Assembly: GCA_944383885.1 (NCBI GenBank)
Contig: CALWRF010000038.1
Location: forward strand, 162,936 to 226,935
Direction: 5' to 3'
Origin: an uncultured Clostridia bacterium
GTDB taxonomy: Bacteria > Bacillota > Clostridia > Lachnospirales > Anaerotignaceae
Length of the DNA: 64,000 bases
Both the position numbers and the translations under genes were made by a program. This document shows, one piece after another, positions 44,719-54,014 of the stretch; position 1 is the first letter of the stretch; the number at the start of each line of letters is the position of its first letter. The notes beneath the pieces were generated by a model. That model made no database searches, was not told the DNA's origin, and was given only the letters and a program-made list of their open reading frames with translations.

Positions 44719-45954
44719 TTAGGAATGTGACCTGTATTCTCCGTTTATTCTTATATATTCGTGTCCTAAATCACAGCCATAGCTTCTTGCCTTTGCTGTG
44801 CCGTCTTTTAAAACTACAGATATGTAAATATCTTTCTGGCTCAATATGTCTGCCGCCAAATTTTCATCAAATCTTACAGGCTCGCCGTTATCCATAAGCA
44901 GTACGCGTCCTTTTTCACTGCTCATTTCAACCTTTAAGTTGTCAGGATTAAAATAAGCCCCGCTGCCGCCCATAGCCGCCGCTATCCTGCCCCAGTTTGC
45001 GTCCTCGCCATACATAGCAGTTTTAACAAGGTCATTGGTAACTATAGCCTTGGCGAGCATTCTTGCGTCCTCTGTTGTTTTGGCTCCTGCCAAATCTACC
45101 TGTATAAACTTTGATGCTCCTTCTCCGTCGTGGATAATATCCCTTGCGAATTTCTCATGTATAAAAAGCAGTGCTCTTTCAAATGCTTCGTAAAACTCGT
45201 TTTCTTCTGTAATTTCTTCGTTTTCCGCAAGACCATTGGCTATTATAAGAGCCATATCGTTAGTACTTGTAGCGCCGTCAACTGAAATCATGTTGTAAGT
45301 TTCCCAAACAGCTTTAGAAAGTGCCTTCTGCAATAGTTTTTGTGAAATATTAATATCAGTTGTAACAAAAGACAGAACAGTTGCCATATTAGGGTGAATC
45401 ATTCCGCTGCCTTTTGCCATGCCTCCTATTTTAACAATTTTTCCGCCAATATTGAGCTCCACAGCTATTTCCTTAATAAAAGTATCTGTTGTTATAATTC
45501 CAGAAGCCGCGTTTTTGGCGCTGTCTCTTTTATTAGAAAGCTCCGGATAAGTTTCCTCTATGCCTTTAAGCACTTTTTCCATGGGCATTTGAAGACCTAT
45601 AATGCCTGTTGCAGCTGTAAGTATTTCTTCTTTATTAACACCCATAAGCCACGCCATAGCCTGAGCCATCATTTCATTGTCGCTGATGCCCTTTTGACCT
45701 GTGCAGGCGTTGGCATTGCCGCTTACACATACAAGACCTCTTACAAGACCGCCTTTTTTTGTAATATTGCTGTTCCAAATAACAGGCGCCGCCTTTATTC
45801 TGTTTTGAGTATAGACGCCTGCTGCCTTAGCCGGTACGTCGCTTGTTAAAAGAGCAATGTCTTTTTTTACTTTTTTAATTCCTATATGCCTTCCGGCGGC
45901 CTTAAAGCCTTCCGGTGCTGTTATTCCTCCGTCTATAACTCTCATCAGTCTCAA
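44719..45954 (-). CDS. argJ: Bifunctional ornithine acetyltransferase / NAG synthase, copy 2
   Basis: 411-residue second ArgJ. It keeps the cleavage site GMAKGSGMIHPNMATVLSF and EDANWGRI, so it should be active, but many other positions differ from copy 1 (for example VYTQNRIKAAPV against AFTTNVVKAASV). It is therefore not a fresh duplication. A TTG at 45954 sits seven bases after AAGGAGG, whereas the ATG three codons later is too far, so TTG is the better start. It follows argC by 23 bases. The two copies may differ in acetyl donor or feedback control. Confidence 0.92.
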   Translation of the reverse strand: MRLMRVIDGGITAPEGFKAAGRHIGIKKVKKDIALLTSDVPAKAAGVYTQNRIKAAPVIWNSNITKKGGLVRGLVCVSGNANACTGQKGISDNEMMAQAMAWLMGVNKEEILTAATGIIGLQMPMEKVLKGIEETYPELSNKRDSAKNAASGIITTDTFIKEIAVELNIGGKIVKIGGMAKGSGMIHPNMATVLSFVTTDINISQKLLQKALSKAVWETYNMISVDGATSTNDMALIIANGLAENEEITEENEFYEAFERALLFIHEKFARDIIHDGEGASKFIQVDLAGAKTTEDARMLAKAIVTNDLVKTAMYGEDANWGRIAAAMGGSGAYFNPDNLKVEMSSEKGRVLLMDNGEPVRFDENLAADILSQKDIYISVVLKDGTAKARSYGCDLGHEYIRINGEYRSHS

Positions 45955-45977
45955 GTAATTTCCTCCTTAAAAATCCA

Positions 45978-47021
45978 TTATGCAGGGAATATAGGCGCAA
46001 ATGAAAGACCGGTCTTTTCATCAAGACCAAATAAAATATTCATGTTCTGAACCGCCTGACCCGCGGCGCCTTTAACAAGGTTATCTATAGCGCCAATTAC
46101 AACTATTCTTCCTGTCCTTTCATCTATTTTAAACCCTATGTCAACAAAGTTAGAGCCTTTAACCCATCTTGTTTCAGGAAAAACGCCTTTTTTGGTAAGC
46201 CTAATAAAGTATTCTTTTCCGTAATGCTTTTCGTATGCCGCCCTTATATCATCATAAGTATGCATTTTGTTTAATTTAGCGTAGCAGGTAGCTAATATAC
46301 CGCGGTTCATAGGTATAAGGTGCGGTGTAAATGAAAGAGTTATTTCTTTGCCTGCGGCATATCCAAGCTGTTCCTCAATTTCAGGCGTGTGTCTGTGAGA
46401 AGCTATTTTATAAGCCTTAACGCTTTCGTTGCACTCATCATACATATTGGCAAGAGCAAGTCCCCTGCCTGCGCCTGAAACGCCTGATTTAGCGTCTATT
46501 ATTATTGTATCCAAATCAATAAGCCCTTCTGATACAAGCGGTCTTAATGAAAGTATGGAGCATGTTGTGTAGCAGCCTGGGTTTGCTATAAGGCGGCTTC
46601 CTTTAATTTTATCCCTGTTTACCTCGCAAAGACCATAAACCGCTGTTTTAAGAAGCTCTCTGCCCTCATGTTTTACTCCGTACCATTTTTCGTAAACATC
46701 AGCATCTTTAATTCTAAAGTCAGCTCCAAAGTCTATAACTTTCGCTTTTGAAAGCACGCTTTCAGTAACAACTTTTGAAGCCACGCCGTGAGGAAGAGCC
46801 ATAAATATAACATCATTATCTTCTGCCAGCTTTTCCATATCCATCTCGCCGCATACCATTTCATTTATATTCCGGTAATTTTCATAAACCTCATCAAAAG
46901 GCTTTCCCACATAGCTGTGGGCTGTAAGAGCGTTTATTTTAACCTCCGGATGCTGCATAAGTATGCGCACCAGCTCATTGCCAGCATATCCAGTAGCTCC
47001 AACAATAGCAGCTTTTATCAT
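45978..47021 (-). CDS. argC: N-acetyl-gamma-glutamyl-phosphate reductase
   Basis: 347-residue reductase of arginine synthesis, NADPH-dependent. The N-terminal Rossmann motif is VGATGYAGNELVRIL (residues about 7-20) and the catalytic Cys lies in NPGCYTTCSIL. HRHTPEIEEQLG and SFTPHLIPMNRGI follow. I take the ATG at 47021, nine bases after GGAGG; longer in-frame starts to 47075 lack a site. It is the first gene of the minus-strand operon. Confidence 0.95.
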   Translation of the reverse strand: MIKAAIVGATGYAGNELVRILMQHPEVKINALTAHSYVGKPFDEVYENYRNINEMVCGEMDMEKLAEDNDVIFMALPHGVASKVVTESVLSKAKVIDFGADFRIKDADVYEKWYGVKHEGRELLKTAVYGLCEVNRDKIKGSRLIANPGCYTTCSILSLRPLVSEGLIDLDTIIIDAKSGVSGAGRGLALANMYDECNESVKAYKIASHRHTPEIEEQLGYAAGKEITLSFTPHLIPMNRGILATCYAKLNKMHTYDDIRAAYEKHYGKEYFIRLTKKGVFPETRWVKGSNFVDIGFKIDERTGRIVVIGAIDNLVKGAAGQAVQNMNILFGLDEKTGLSFAPIFPA

Positions 47022-47144
47022 AACCATCGTCCTCCGTTCATAAACATTTAAACATAAAAACTGTATTTTATTCATTAATAAAAGTATATAAAAAAGATTT
47101 TTCTTTTAATTTCACTTGAAATACCCTTGTTAATGGATTTTATA

Positions 47145-47173
47145 ATTATACAAACTTTTTAAATAATATGCAA
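47145..47173 (-). promoter_or_regulatory. Promoter of the argC operon
   Basis: On the minus strand TTGCAT (47173-47168) and a perfect TATAAT (47150-47145) are 17 bases apart. The rest of the 367-base divergent region is AT-rich; I see no clear ArgR/AhrC box of the Bacillus type and no T-box or other riboswitch. Confidence 0.7.
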
Positions 47174-47310
47174 GAAAAATAAAAAAAATAATTGAAACTT
47201 TTCCCATCAGCATGTATAATCATATTACCGTCAAAAATCAAGGCTGTATAAAACATGTTTTGTCTTATATCAGCTAATATACCACAAAAGCGTGAAAAAA
47301 GAATATATTA

Positions 47311-47334
47311 AATCAAATAATTGAAAATTTGATT
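47311..47334. promoter_or_regulatory. Inverted repeat before argG
   Basis: AATCAAAT and ATTTGATT, perfect 8-base arms with an 8-base spacer, lie about 55 bases before the argG start. It is a possible regulator site; no matching regulator is encoded nearby. Confidence 0.35.
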
Positions 47335-47388
47335 ATAAAATGTTTTTCCGCGTGAAATAAAATAATAATTATATGGGAGGAATACAAA

Positions 47389-48615
47389 ATGTCAAAAGAG
47401 AAAATAGTTCTTGCTTACTCCGGCGGACTTGACACAAGCTGCCTTATTCCATGGTTAAAGGAAAACTACAACGATGCGGAAATTATAGCCGTATGCGGCA
47501 ATGTAGGTCAGGGCAAAGAAACAGAAGGACTTGAGGAAAAAGCCCTCAGCACAGGCGCAAGCAAGCTCTATATTGAGGACATTACAGACGAGTTCATTAC
47601 AGAGGCTATTTATCCATGCTTAAAAGCCAACGCCGTTTACGAAGGCAAATATCTTTTAGGCACATCAATGGCAAGACCTATTATAGCAAAACGCCTTGTT
47701 GAAATAGCGCGTAAGGAAGGCGCCACAGCAATTGCCCACGGCGCTACAGGCAAAGGCAATGACCAGGTACGTTTTGAGCTTACAATTAAAGCCCTTGCCC
47801 CTGATTTGAAAGTTATAGCTCCTTGGAGGCTTGATACTTGGAAAATGAAATCAAGGGAAGATGAAATAGCTTATCTTGCTGCCCACGGCATACCTTTCCC
47901 AGTAAAAAAAGAAGACAGCTACAGCCGCGACAGAAATATATGGCACATAAGCCATGAAGGTCTTGAGCTTGAAGACCCTGCCAACGAGCCGAATTACGAC
48001 CATATTCTCCAGCTCGGTGTTTCTCCTGAAAAAGCGCCTGATAAAGACGAATATGTAACGCTTGATTTTGAAAAAGGCATTCCTGTTAAAGTAAACGGCG
48101 AGGCTATGTCACCGCGTAAGATACTTGAAACACTTAACGAAATAGGCGGAAGAAACGGCATAGGCATTGTTGATATATGCGAAAACCGCGTAGTCGGCAT
48201 GAAGTCAAGAGGCGTATATGAAACTCCTGGCGGAACAATACTTTATTACGCCCACAGGGAGCTTGAGTATCTTACACTCGACAAACAGACACAGGCTTGG
48301 AACGAGATTAACTCAACTAAATTTACAGAGCTTGTATACAGCGGCGAGTGGTTTACACCTTTAAGAGAAAGTCTTTCAGCTTATTTTGACAGTGTAAACG
48401 AAGTTGTAACAGGTCATGTTAAACTTAAACTTTATAAAGGCAATATTATACCTGCCGGCTCTACAAGCCCGTATTCACTTTATAACGCGTCAATCGCAAG
48501 CTTTACAACAGGCGACCTTTACAATCATAAAGATGCAGACGGATTTATAAACCTTTTCGGTCTTCCGCTTAAAGTCCGCGCTATGATGATGCAGAATTTA
48601 AAGGATAATAAGTAA
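47389..48615 (+). CDS. argG: Argininosuccinate synthase
   Basis: 408-residue enzyme that joins citrulline and aspartate using ATP. The N-terminal ATP pyrophosphatase loop [15 protein letters not shown] (residues 8-22), [14 protein letters not shown] and [14 protein letters not shown] are diagnostic. The start follows GGGAGG. It is divergent from the argC operon and followed by a terminator and argH on the same strand. The ornithine carbamoyltransferase step (argF) is not in the window. Confidence 0.97.
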   Translation: MSKEKIVLAYSGGLDTSCLIPWLKENYNDAEIIAVCGNVGQGKETEGLEEKALSTGASKLYIEDITDEFITEAIYPCLKANAVYEGKYLLGTSMARPIIAKRLVEIARKEGATAIAHGATGKGNDQVRFELTIKALAPDLKVIAPWRLDTWKMKSREDEIAYLAAHGIPFPVKKEDSYSRDRNIWHISHEGLELEDPANEPNYDHILQLGVSPEKAPDKDEYVTLDFEKGIPVKVNGEAMSPRKILETLNEIGGRNGIGIVDICENRVVGMKSRGVYETPGGTILYYAHRELEYLTLDKQTQAWNEINSTKFTELVYSGEWFTPLRESLSAYFDSVNEVVTGHVKLKLYKGNIIPAGSTSPYSLYNASIASFTTGDLYNHKDADGFINLFGLPLKVRAMMMQNLKDNK

Positions 48616-48654
48616 GTTATAAAAAGTTATAAATAAGTTATAAATAAGTTATAA
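48614..48654 (+). repeat. Four AAGTTATAA repeats after argG
   Basis: AAGTTATAA occurs at 48614, 48624, 48635 and 48646, at 10-11 base spacing, overlapping the argG stop. The same unit recurs upstream of thrC (10107-10203). Confidence 0.85.
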
Positions 48655-48711
48655 GCAAGCTTTAGCAAAGACCGGCTTTAATTGTCGGTGCCATAAGAAA
48701 ACATAAATATA

Positions 48712-48744
48712 CCGAAAGACTGTAAAACAGCCTTTCGGTTTTTT
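48712..48744 (+). terminator. Terminator after argG
   Basis: CCGAAAG-a-CTGT pairs with ACAG-c-CTTTCGG around a three-base loop; six to seven T follow. Confidence 0.9.
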
Positions 48745-48871
48745 AAGAAAATGTTTTATTTGGTACACTCCGTCAGCGTTTGAATTAATGATATAATAAA
48801 ACCATTAATTTTGTTTTCTTAATTCAATATGCCTTATACCGGTCTTTGTTTTTATAGAAAGGAAGAATACT

Positions 48872-50257
48872 ATGAGCAAACTCTGGGGCGGACGCTTTAC
48901 AAAGCAGACCGACAGCTTTACGGACCATTTTCATTCCTCTATCTCTTTTGACCAGAGAATGTATAAAGAAGATATCACAGGCTCAATAGCCCATGCCAAA
49001 ATGCTTGGCGCGCAGTGCATTATACCAAAAGAGGATTCGGAATTAATACAGAAAACATTAAAAGAAATATTAGACGATATTGAAAACGGTAAGATTGAAT
49101 TTGACGAAAAAGCCGAAGACATACACATGAATATAGAAACAATACTTATAAGCCGCATAGGAGATGTAGGCAAGCGCCTCCATACAGGCCGCAGCCGCAA
49201 CGACCAAGTGGCTCTTGATATAAGGATGTATGTAAAAAAAGAAATCAAAAACATAGAAGAACTTATTATAAACCTTCAAAAAGTTCTCAACGGTTTAGCC
49301 CGAAAAAATACAGAAACAATTATGCCTGGCTACACACACCTTCAAAGAGCACAGCCGATAACATTTGCCCACCATCTTTTAGCTTATGTTGAAATGTTCA
49401 AAAGAGATTACGACAGACTGGAGAGCACGTATAAACATACAAACGTAATGCCTTTGGGAAGCGGTGCTTTAGCCGGAACAACATACCCTCTTGACCGCCA
49501 AATGGTATGCGATTTATTAAACTTTGACTCAATTACACTTAACAGCCTTGACGGCGTAAGCGACCGTGATTTCTGCATAGAGCTTTTAAATTCCCTCTCA
49601 ATACTTATGATGCATTTAAGCCGTTTCTGCGAGGAAATAATACTCTGGAGCAGCCACGAGTTTAAATTTATAGAACTTGACGACGCATATTCCACCGGTT
49701 CCAGCATTATGCCGCAGAAAAAAAATCCGGACATGGCAGAACTCATAAGGGGCAAAACAGGACGCGTTTACGGCTACCTTATGGGGCTTCTTACAACTAT
49801 GAAAGGGCTTCCTCTTGCTTACAACAAAGACATGCAGGAGGATAAAGAAGGCGTATTTGCCGCAATAGACACAGTTAAAATGTGCCTTCCTGTATTTACA
49901 AACATGGTAAATACAATGACAGTAAAAAAAGACAATATGCTTTCAGCTGCAAAAGGCGGCTTTACAAATGCCACAGACGCAGCCGACTGGCTTGTTAAAA
50001 AAGGCATGCCTTTTAGGGACGCTCATGCCGTTATAGGTCATCTTGTGCTTTACTGCATAAACAATAACACAAACTTGGATGACCTCTCCCTTGAGGAATA
50101 CAAGGCAATATCCCCTGTATTTGACGAAACAATATACGACGCCATAAGGGTTGAAAAGTGCGTTGAGGCAAGAAACATACCTGGCGGTCCGTCTAAGGAA
50201 TATACACAAAAGCTTATAAAATTAAACGACGAATACATTAAAAACTTAGAAAAATAA
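48872..50257 (+). CDS. argH: Argininosuccinate lyase
   Basis: 461-residue lyase that releases arginine and fumarate. Signature [15 protein letters not shown] (about residues 278-292) with the catalytic Ser, the N-terminal LWGGRF and [12 protein letters not shown] are present. The start follows AAAGGAAG. It lies 256 bases after argG, beyond a terminator, so it may have its own promoter; a TATAAT-like hexamer lies near 48790. Confidence 0.97.
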   Translation: MSKLWGGRFTKQTDSFTDHFHSSISFDQRMYKEDITGSIAHAKMLGAQCIIPKEDSELIQKTLKEILDDIENGKIEFDEKAEDIHMNIETILISRIGDVGKRLHTGRSRNDQVALDIRMYVKKEIKNIEELIINLQKVLNGLARKNTETIMPGYTHLQRAQPITFAHHLLAYVEMFKRDYDRLESTYKHTNVMPLGSGALAGTTYPLDRQMVCDLLNFDSITLNSLDGVSDRDFCIELLNSLSILMMHLSRFCEEIILWSSHEFKFIELDDAYSTGSSIMPQKKNPDMAELIRGKTGRVYGYLMGLLTTMKGLPLAYNKDMQEDKEGVFAAIDTVKMCLPVFTNMVNTMTVKKDNMLSAAKGGFTNATDAADWLVKKGMPFRDAHAVIGHLVLYCINNNTNLDDLSLEEYKAISPVFDETIYDAIRVEKCVEARNIPGGPSKEYTQKLIKLNDEYIKNLEK

Positions 50258-50352
50258 ATACATTGCTTCCCTCAGCTGATTATTTATCACATACAAAAAA
50301 AGATTATTGTCAGTAAAGAAAGCGGAGCATATATTGTTTATAAAACCAAAAC

Positions 50353-50378
50353 TGCCCGGCGGTGTGTTCCGCCGGGCA
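50353..50378. terminator. GC-rich bidirectional terminator
   Basis: Ten-base-pair perfect stem TGCCCGGCGG / CCGCCGGGCA with loop TGTGTT, between convergent argH and engB. Confidence 0.85.
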
Positions 50379-50427
50379 TTATTATTTTAAAACATATTAA
50401 ATGTTCCAAAAAGATTTCAGTCTGTTT

Positions 50428-51027
50428 TCATTCTCCTGCTATATTCAAAAACTCTTTTTCTATTACCTGCCAAAGCTCTTCTTTGCCCTTTTTCTCCAAA
50501 CCTGAAAACGGAATTATACAGTCTTCCTGAGAACAGCCTAATGTTTTGCGTATCATGGCGACCTGCTTTTGTATCTGGCTTCTGTTGATTTTATCCAGCT
50601 TTGTGGCTGCAATAACTATTTTGTAGCCATAGTGTTTAAGCCAGTCATACATAATTATATCGTTTTTGCCCGGCTCATGGCGTATGTCAATAAGCATTAC
50701 AACACCAACAAGCTCTTTGCGTTTTTGCATGTATTCCTCAGTCATACGGCTCCAGCGGTCAATCTCGGTTTTTGGCGCTTTGGCGTATCCGTAACCGGGT
50801 ACATCGACTATATAAAAAGAATCATTTACGCCATAAAAATTTATAGTACGTGTTTTACCCGGCTGAGAAGATGTTCTGGCAAGCTTATTCCTGCCCAACA
50901 TAGCGTTAATAAGCGTTGATTTGCCTACATTTGACTTGCCTACAAAGGCGATTTCCGTTTTGCCGTCTTTAGGGTACTGGCTGAAATTAACGCCAACACA
51001 GCTAAGCTCGGCTTTTTTTACCTCCAT
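50428..51027 (-). CDS. engB: Ribosome-biogenesis GTP-binding protein
   Basis: 199-residue YihA/YsxC-type GTPase needed for large-subunit assembly. G1 is GKSNVGKST (residues about 31-39), G3 is DVPGYG, G4 is TKLDKI. Its first ten bases overlap the end of lonA, the standard lonA-engB coupling in Firmicutes. Confidence 0.95.
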   Translation of the reverse strand: MEVKKAELSCVGVNFSQYPKDGKTEIAFVGKSNVGKSTLINAMLGRNKLARTSSQPGKTRTINFYGVNDSFYIVDVPGYGYAKAPKTEIDRWSRMTEEYMQKRKELVGVVMLIDIRHEPGKNDIIMYDWLKHYGYKIVIAATKLDKINRSQIQKQVAMIRKTLGCSQEDCIIPFSGLEKKGKEELWQVIEKEFLNIAGE

Positions 51028-53354
51028 ACCTTTTCTCCTTCCGCTACGGCATTTTTAACAACATCGTCCATGTTTGAAACAGGTATAAAACTTAAACCTT
51101 TTTTTATATATTCCGGTATATCCTCAAGCTGCGGCTTGTTTTCTTCCGGTATTAAAACAGTGTCTATTCCAGCTTGTTTTGCTGCGGTTACCTTTTCACG
51201 CAGACCGCCTATAGCAAGTACACGCCCTGTAAGCGTTATTTCCCCTGTCATAGCCACATTATTTTTAACAGCTGCCTTTGTTAAAGCCGAAATAACAGCC
51301 AGTGTCATTGTAATGCCGGCAGAAGGTCCGTCTTTAGGCACTGCGCCCTCCGGAATATGAATATGTATGTCCGTGTCTTTATAAAAATTCTCATTCAAAT
51401 TAAATCTGGCGCTGTTGGAACGTATATATGTAATTCCGGCTTTTGCAGACTCCTTCATTACATTGCCCATGTTTCCTGTAAGCTCAATTTTTCCAGTGCC
51501 CGGCATAGCATTTGCTTCAATCTCAAGTGTTTCACCGCCAACGCTTGTCCATGCCAAACCGCGTGCAACGCCTAAAAGAGGTTTTTCGTTGGCTTTAAGA
51601 CGGCTGAACTTTTCAGGACCAAGATATTTTTCAATATTTCTTTCTGTAACAGTCAGTTTTTTTGTTTTGCCTGAAAGTATTTCAACTACAGCCTTACGGC
51701 AAAGCGTGCCTATTGTTCTTTCAAGCTGCCGCACACCAGCTTCCCTTGTGTATGAGTCTATTATTTTTTCAAGGGCATTTTCGCTTATTGAAAGCTGGCT
51801 TTTTTCAAGCCCAGCCTCTTTAAGCTCTTTAGGATATAAATATTTAACAGCTATTTTCTTTTTCTCCTCCGGCAGATATCCGGCAATCTGTATAATTTCC
51901 ATTCTGTCCTTAAGCGGAGCCGGAATTCTGCTTATGTCGTTGGCTGTGCATATAAAGAGCACGTCTGAAAGGTCATACTCCATATCAAGATAATGGTCTA
52001 CAAAAGTGCTGTTTTGCTGCGGGTCAAGGACTTCCAAAAGCGCGGAAGACGGGTCGCCGTTATAAGAAACACCCAGCTTGTCTACCTCGTCCAAAAGCAT
52101 AAGCGGATTTGTTGTGCCGGCTTCTTTCATTGCATTTAATATCCTGCCCCACATAGCGCCTACATAAGTTCTTCTGTGACCCCTTATTTCAGCCTCGTCT
52201 CTTACGCCGCCTAACGACATTCTTACATACTTTCTGCCTGTTGCTCTCGCAATTGATTTTGCTACAGATGTTTTGCCTACTCCCGGAGGTCCGGCAAGAC
52301 ATATTATAGAGGCTCCCGGCTCATTAGTGTTCATTCTTACGGCTATAAACTGCAATATACGCTCTTTAACATCTTTTAAGCCGTAGTGGTCCTCATCAAG
52401 AATTTTTTCGGCAAGTTTTAAATCTCTGTTTTCCTCTGTTTTTTCAGACCACGGCAGTTTAAGTATGCTCTCTATGTATGTCCTTGAAACATTAAATTCC
52501 GGCGATGTAACTGGTATTTTAACCATTCTTTCGCACTCATCTTCAACTGTTTTAAAAACATAGTCAGGCAGTTTTTTCTCTTCTGCTTTTTTCAGAAAAC
52601 TGTCCTTAATCCCCTGAATACCGTCCTTATCACCAAGTTTATCGCTTATGGCTTTAAGCTGTTCCCTTAAATAATACTCTTTCTGGCTCTCATCTATGTT
52701 TTTTCTCACATCGCTGTCTATTTTGTTTTTAAGCTCCAGTATTTCAAGCTCATTGGTTAAAATCTGTATTACGCTTTTAATACGCTCTATAGGGTCTATT
52801 GTTTCGAGCAAACTGAGTTTTTCATCATTGCTTATGTTCATTCCGGCTGCTATAGCGTCTGCAAGCTGCCCCGGCGTTTTAGCTGATATTAATGTGAGCA
52901 TAACATCGTTAGCCGGCATAGCGTTGTTAAGCTTAGTATATTTTTCAAAGTCTTCATTGGCAAGGCGCATAAGCGCCTGTGATTGAATATCGTTTTCATA
53001 CTCAGAAGGAAGTTTATCGTCTATAATTTCAGCGTCTGAAACAAAATATTCGTCTACATGCGTATTTTGCGCATAAGCCCTGTTAAGACCTTCTACTATA
53101 ATATGTGTTACGTTTGCCGGCAGTTTAAGCACCTGCTTTATTTTGCACACTGTGCCCACTTGTGCAAGGCTCTCTTCTGTAGGTTCGTTTTCTTCAGAGT
53201 CCTTTTGTGTTACAAGAAAAATCATATCGTCATTATCATGAGCCGCCTCAACTGCGTCCAATGATAATTTGCGTCCTATAGGAAAACTTATTACCATATT
53301 AGGAAATACCGTAAGACCTCTTAAAGGCACTACCGGCATATTTTTTATACTCAT
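51018..53354 (-). CDS. lon: ATP-dependent Lon protease
   Basis: 778-residue LonA. Order: N-terminal LAN substrate domain (1-200), coiled-coil, AAA+ module with Walker A GPPGVGKTS (about 355) and Walker B LMLLDEVDKL, then a C-terminal Ser-Lys protease domain with PKDGPSAGI (catalytic Ser near 680) and the Lys about 43 residues later. It degrades damaged and regulatory proteins in the cytosol. It overlaps engB. No CtsR or CIRCE heat-shock site is visible upstream. Confidence 0.97.
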   Translation of the reverse strand: MSIKNMPVVPLRGLTVFPNMVISFPIGRKLSLDAVEAAHDNDDMIFLVTQKDSEENEPTEESLAQVGTVCKIKQVLKLPANVTHIIVEGLNRAYAQNTHVDEYFVSDAEIIDDKLPSEYENDIQSQALMRLANEDFEKYTKLNNAMPANDVMLTLISAKTPGQLADAIAAGMNISNDEKLSLLETIDPIERIKSVIQILTNELEILELKNKIDSDVRKNIDESQKEYYLREQLKAISDKLGDKDGIQGIKDSFLKKAEEKKLPDYVFKTVEDECERMVKIPVTSPEFNVSRTYIESILKLPWSEKTEENRDLKLAEKILDEDHYGLKDVKERILQFIAVRMNTNEPGASIICLAGPPGVGKTSVAKSIARATGRKYVRMSLGGVRDEAEIRGHRRTYVGAMWGRILNAMKEAGTTNPLMLLDEVDKLGVSYNGDPSSALLEVLDPQQNSTFVDHYLDMEYDLSDVLFICTANDISRIPAPLKDRMEIIQIAGYLPEEKKKIAVKYLYPKELKEAGLEKSQLSISENALEKIIDSYTREAGVRQLERTIGTLCRKAVVEILSGKTKKLTVTERNIEKYLGPEKFSRLKANEKPLLGVARGLAWTSVGGETLEIEANAMPGTGKIELTGNMGNVMKESAKAGITYIRSNSARFNLNENFYKDTDIHIHIPEGAVPKDGPSAGITMTLAVISALTKAAVKNNVAMTGEITLTGRVLAIGGLREKVTAAKQAGIDTVLIPEENKPQLEDIPEYIKKGLSFIPVSNMDDVVKNAVAEGEKVWR

Positions 53355-53542
53355 TAAATCACCTCAAAAAGCATTAATTAATCTATTATACACTAAAAGA
53401 TATAATCTAACAAGTAAGTAGTTTATGCACCAAATTAAATATAAAATTTATCGATTATACACATAAAATACTCTTTATTAACATTAACTAAATTGTTATA
53501 CTAAATATAAAACTATTAAAATTTATTAAACGGAGAACAAAA

Positions 53543-53842
53543 ATGAATTTTACAGGGCTTGCAGCCGCCTGCGCGGCATTTTTAATTATTGGTCTGTTTC
53601 ATCCCATTGTAATAAAGTGCGAATACTATTTTTCTGCAAAAATATGGCCGGTATTTTTTATTTCAGGCATTATATTTTTAATACTTTCAGTACTAAACAG
53701 CAATATTCTGATATCTGTTGTATTGGGAATAATTGGCTGTGCATGCCTTTGGAGTATACTTGAGCTTAAAGAACAGGAAAAACGTGTTCAAAAAGGCTGG
53801 TTTCCTTCTAACCCAAAACGCAAAAACAAACAAAAAATATGA
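53543..53842 (+). CDS. DUF4491-family small membrane protein
   Basis: 99-residue membrane protein with three helices (about 5-22, 35-52, 55-72) and a basic tail. MNFTGLAAACAAFLIIGLFHPIVIK and RVQKGWFPSNPKRK match the DUF4491 pattern. Function unknown. The start follows ACGGAGAAC. It is the only plus-strand gene in the chaperone/protease block. Confidence 0.75.
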   Translation: MNFTGLAAACAAFLIIGLFHPIVIKCEYYFSAKIWPVFFISGIIFLILSVLNSNILISVVLGIIGCACLWSILELKEQEKRVQKGWFPSNPKRKNKQKI

Positions 53843-53896
53843 GGGGCATATTTGTTATTTGTTTTGTGCAAATCCATTTTTATTATCTTAAATGTT

Positions 53897-54014
53897 AAAA
53901 ACGGCGGTTAAGCGTGCCAAAGAAAACATTTCTTTAAAAACAGCTGAAAGCTGATTTACAGACATTCAGCATGTTTATGCTTTCTTATGGCACCGAACAT
54001 AAACCGCCGTTTTT
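53897..54014. ncRNA. Long imperfect hairpin / bidirectional terminator
   Basis: AAAAACGGCGGTT (53897-53909) pairs with AACCGCCGTTTTT (54002-54014). Inside, GTGCCA/TGGCAC, AAGAAA/TTTCTT and CAT/ATG continue the stem, and the top can form GCTGA/TCAGC or CAGCT/AGCTG. The outer stem works as a terminator for both flanking genes. The extra 90 bases of paired structure are more than termination needs, so a structured RNA or mobile palindromic element is possible. Confidence 0.55.

Noticed and set aside
47022..47388. ArgR box or T-box in the arg divergent region
   Set aside because: No clear Bacillus-type ARG box and no T-box specifier or antiterminator features; only an 8-base inverted repeat and promoters can be supported.
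51415..51993. 192-residue plus-strand ORF opposite lonA
   Set aside because: Antisense shadow of a clearly identified gene.
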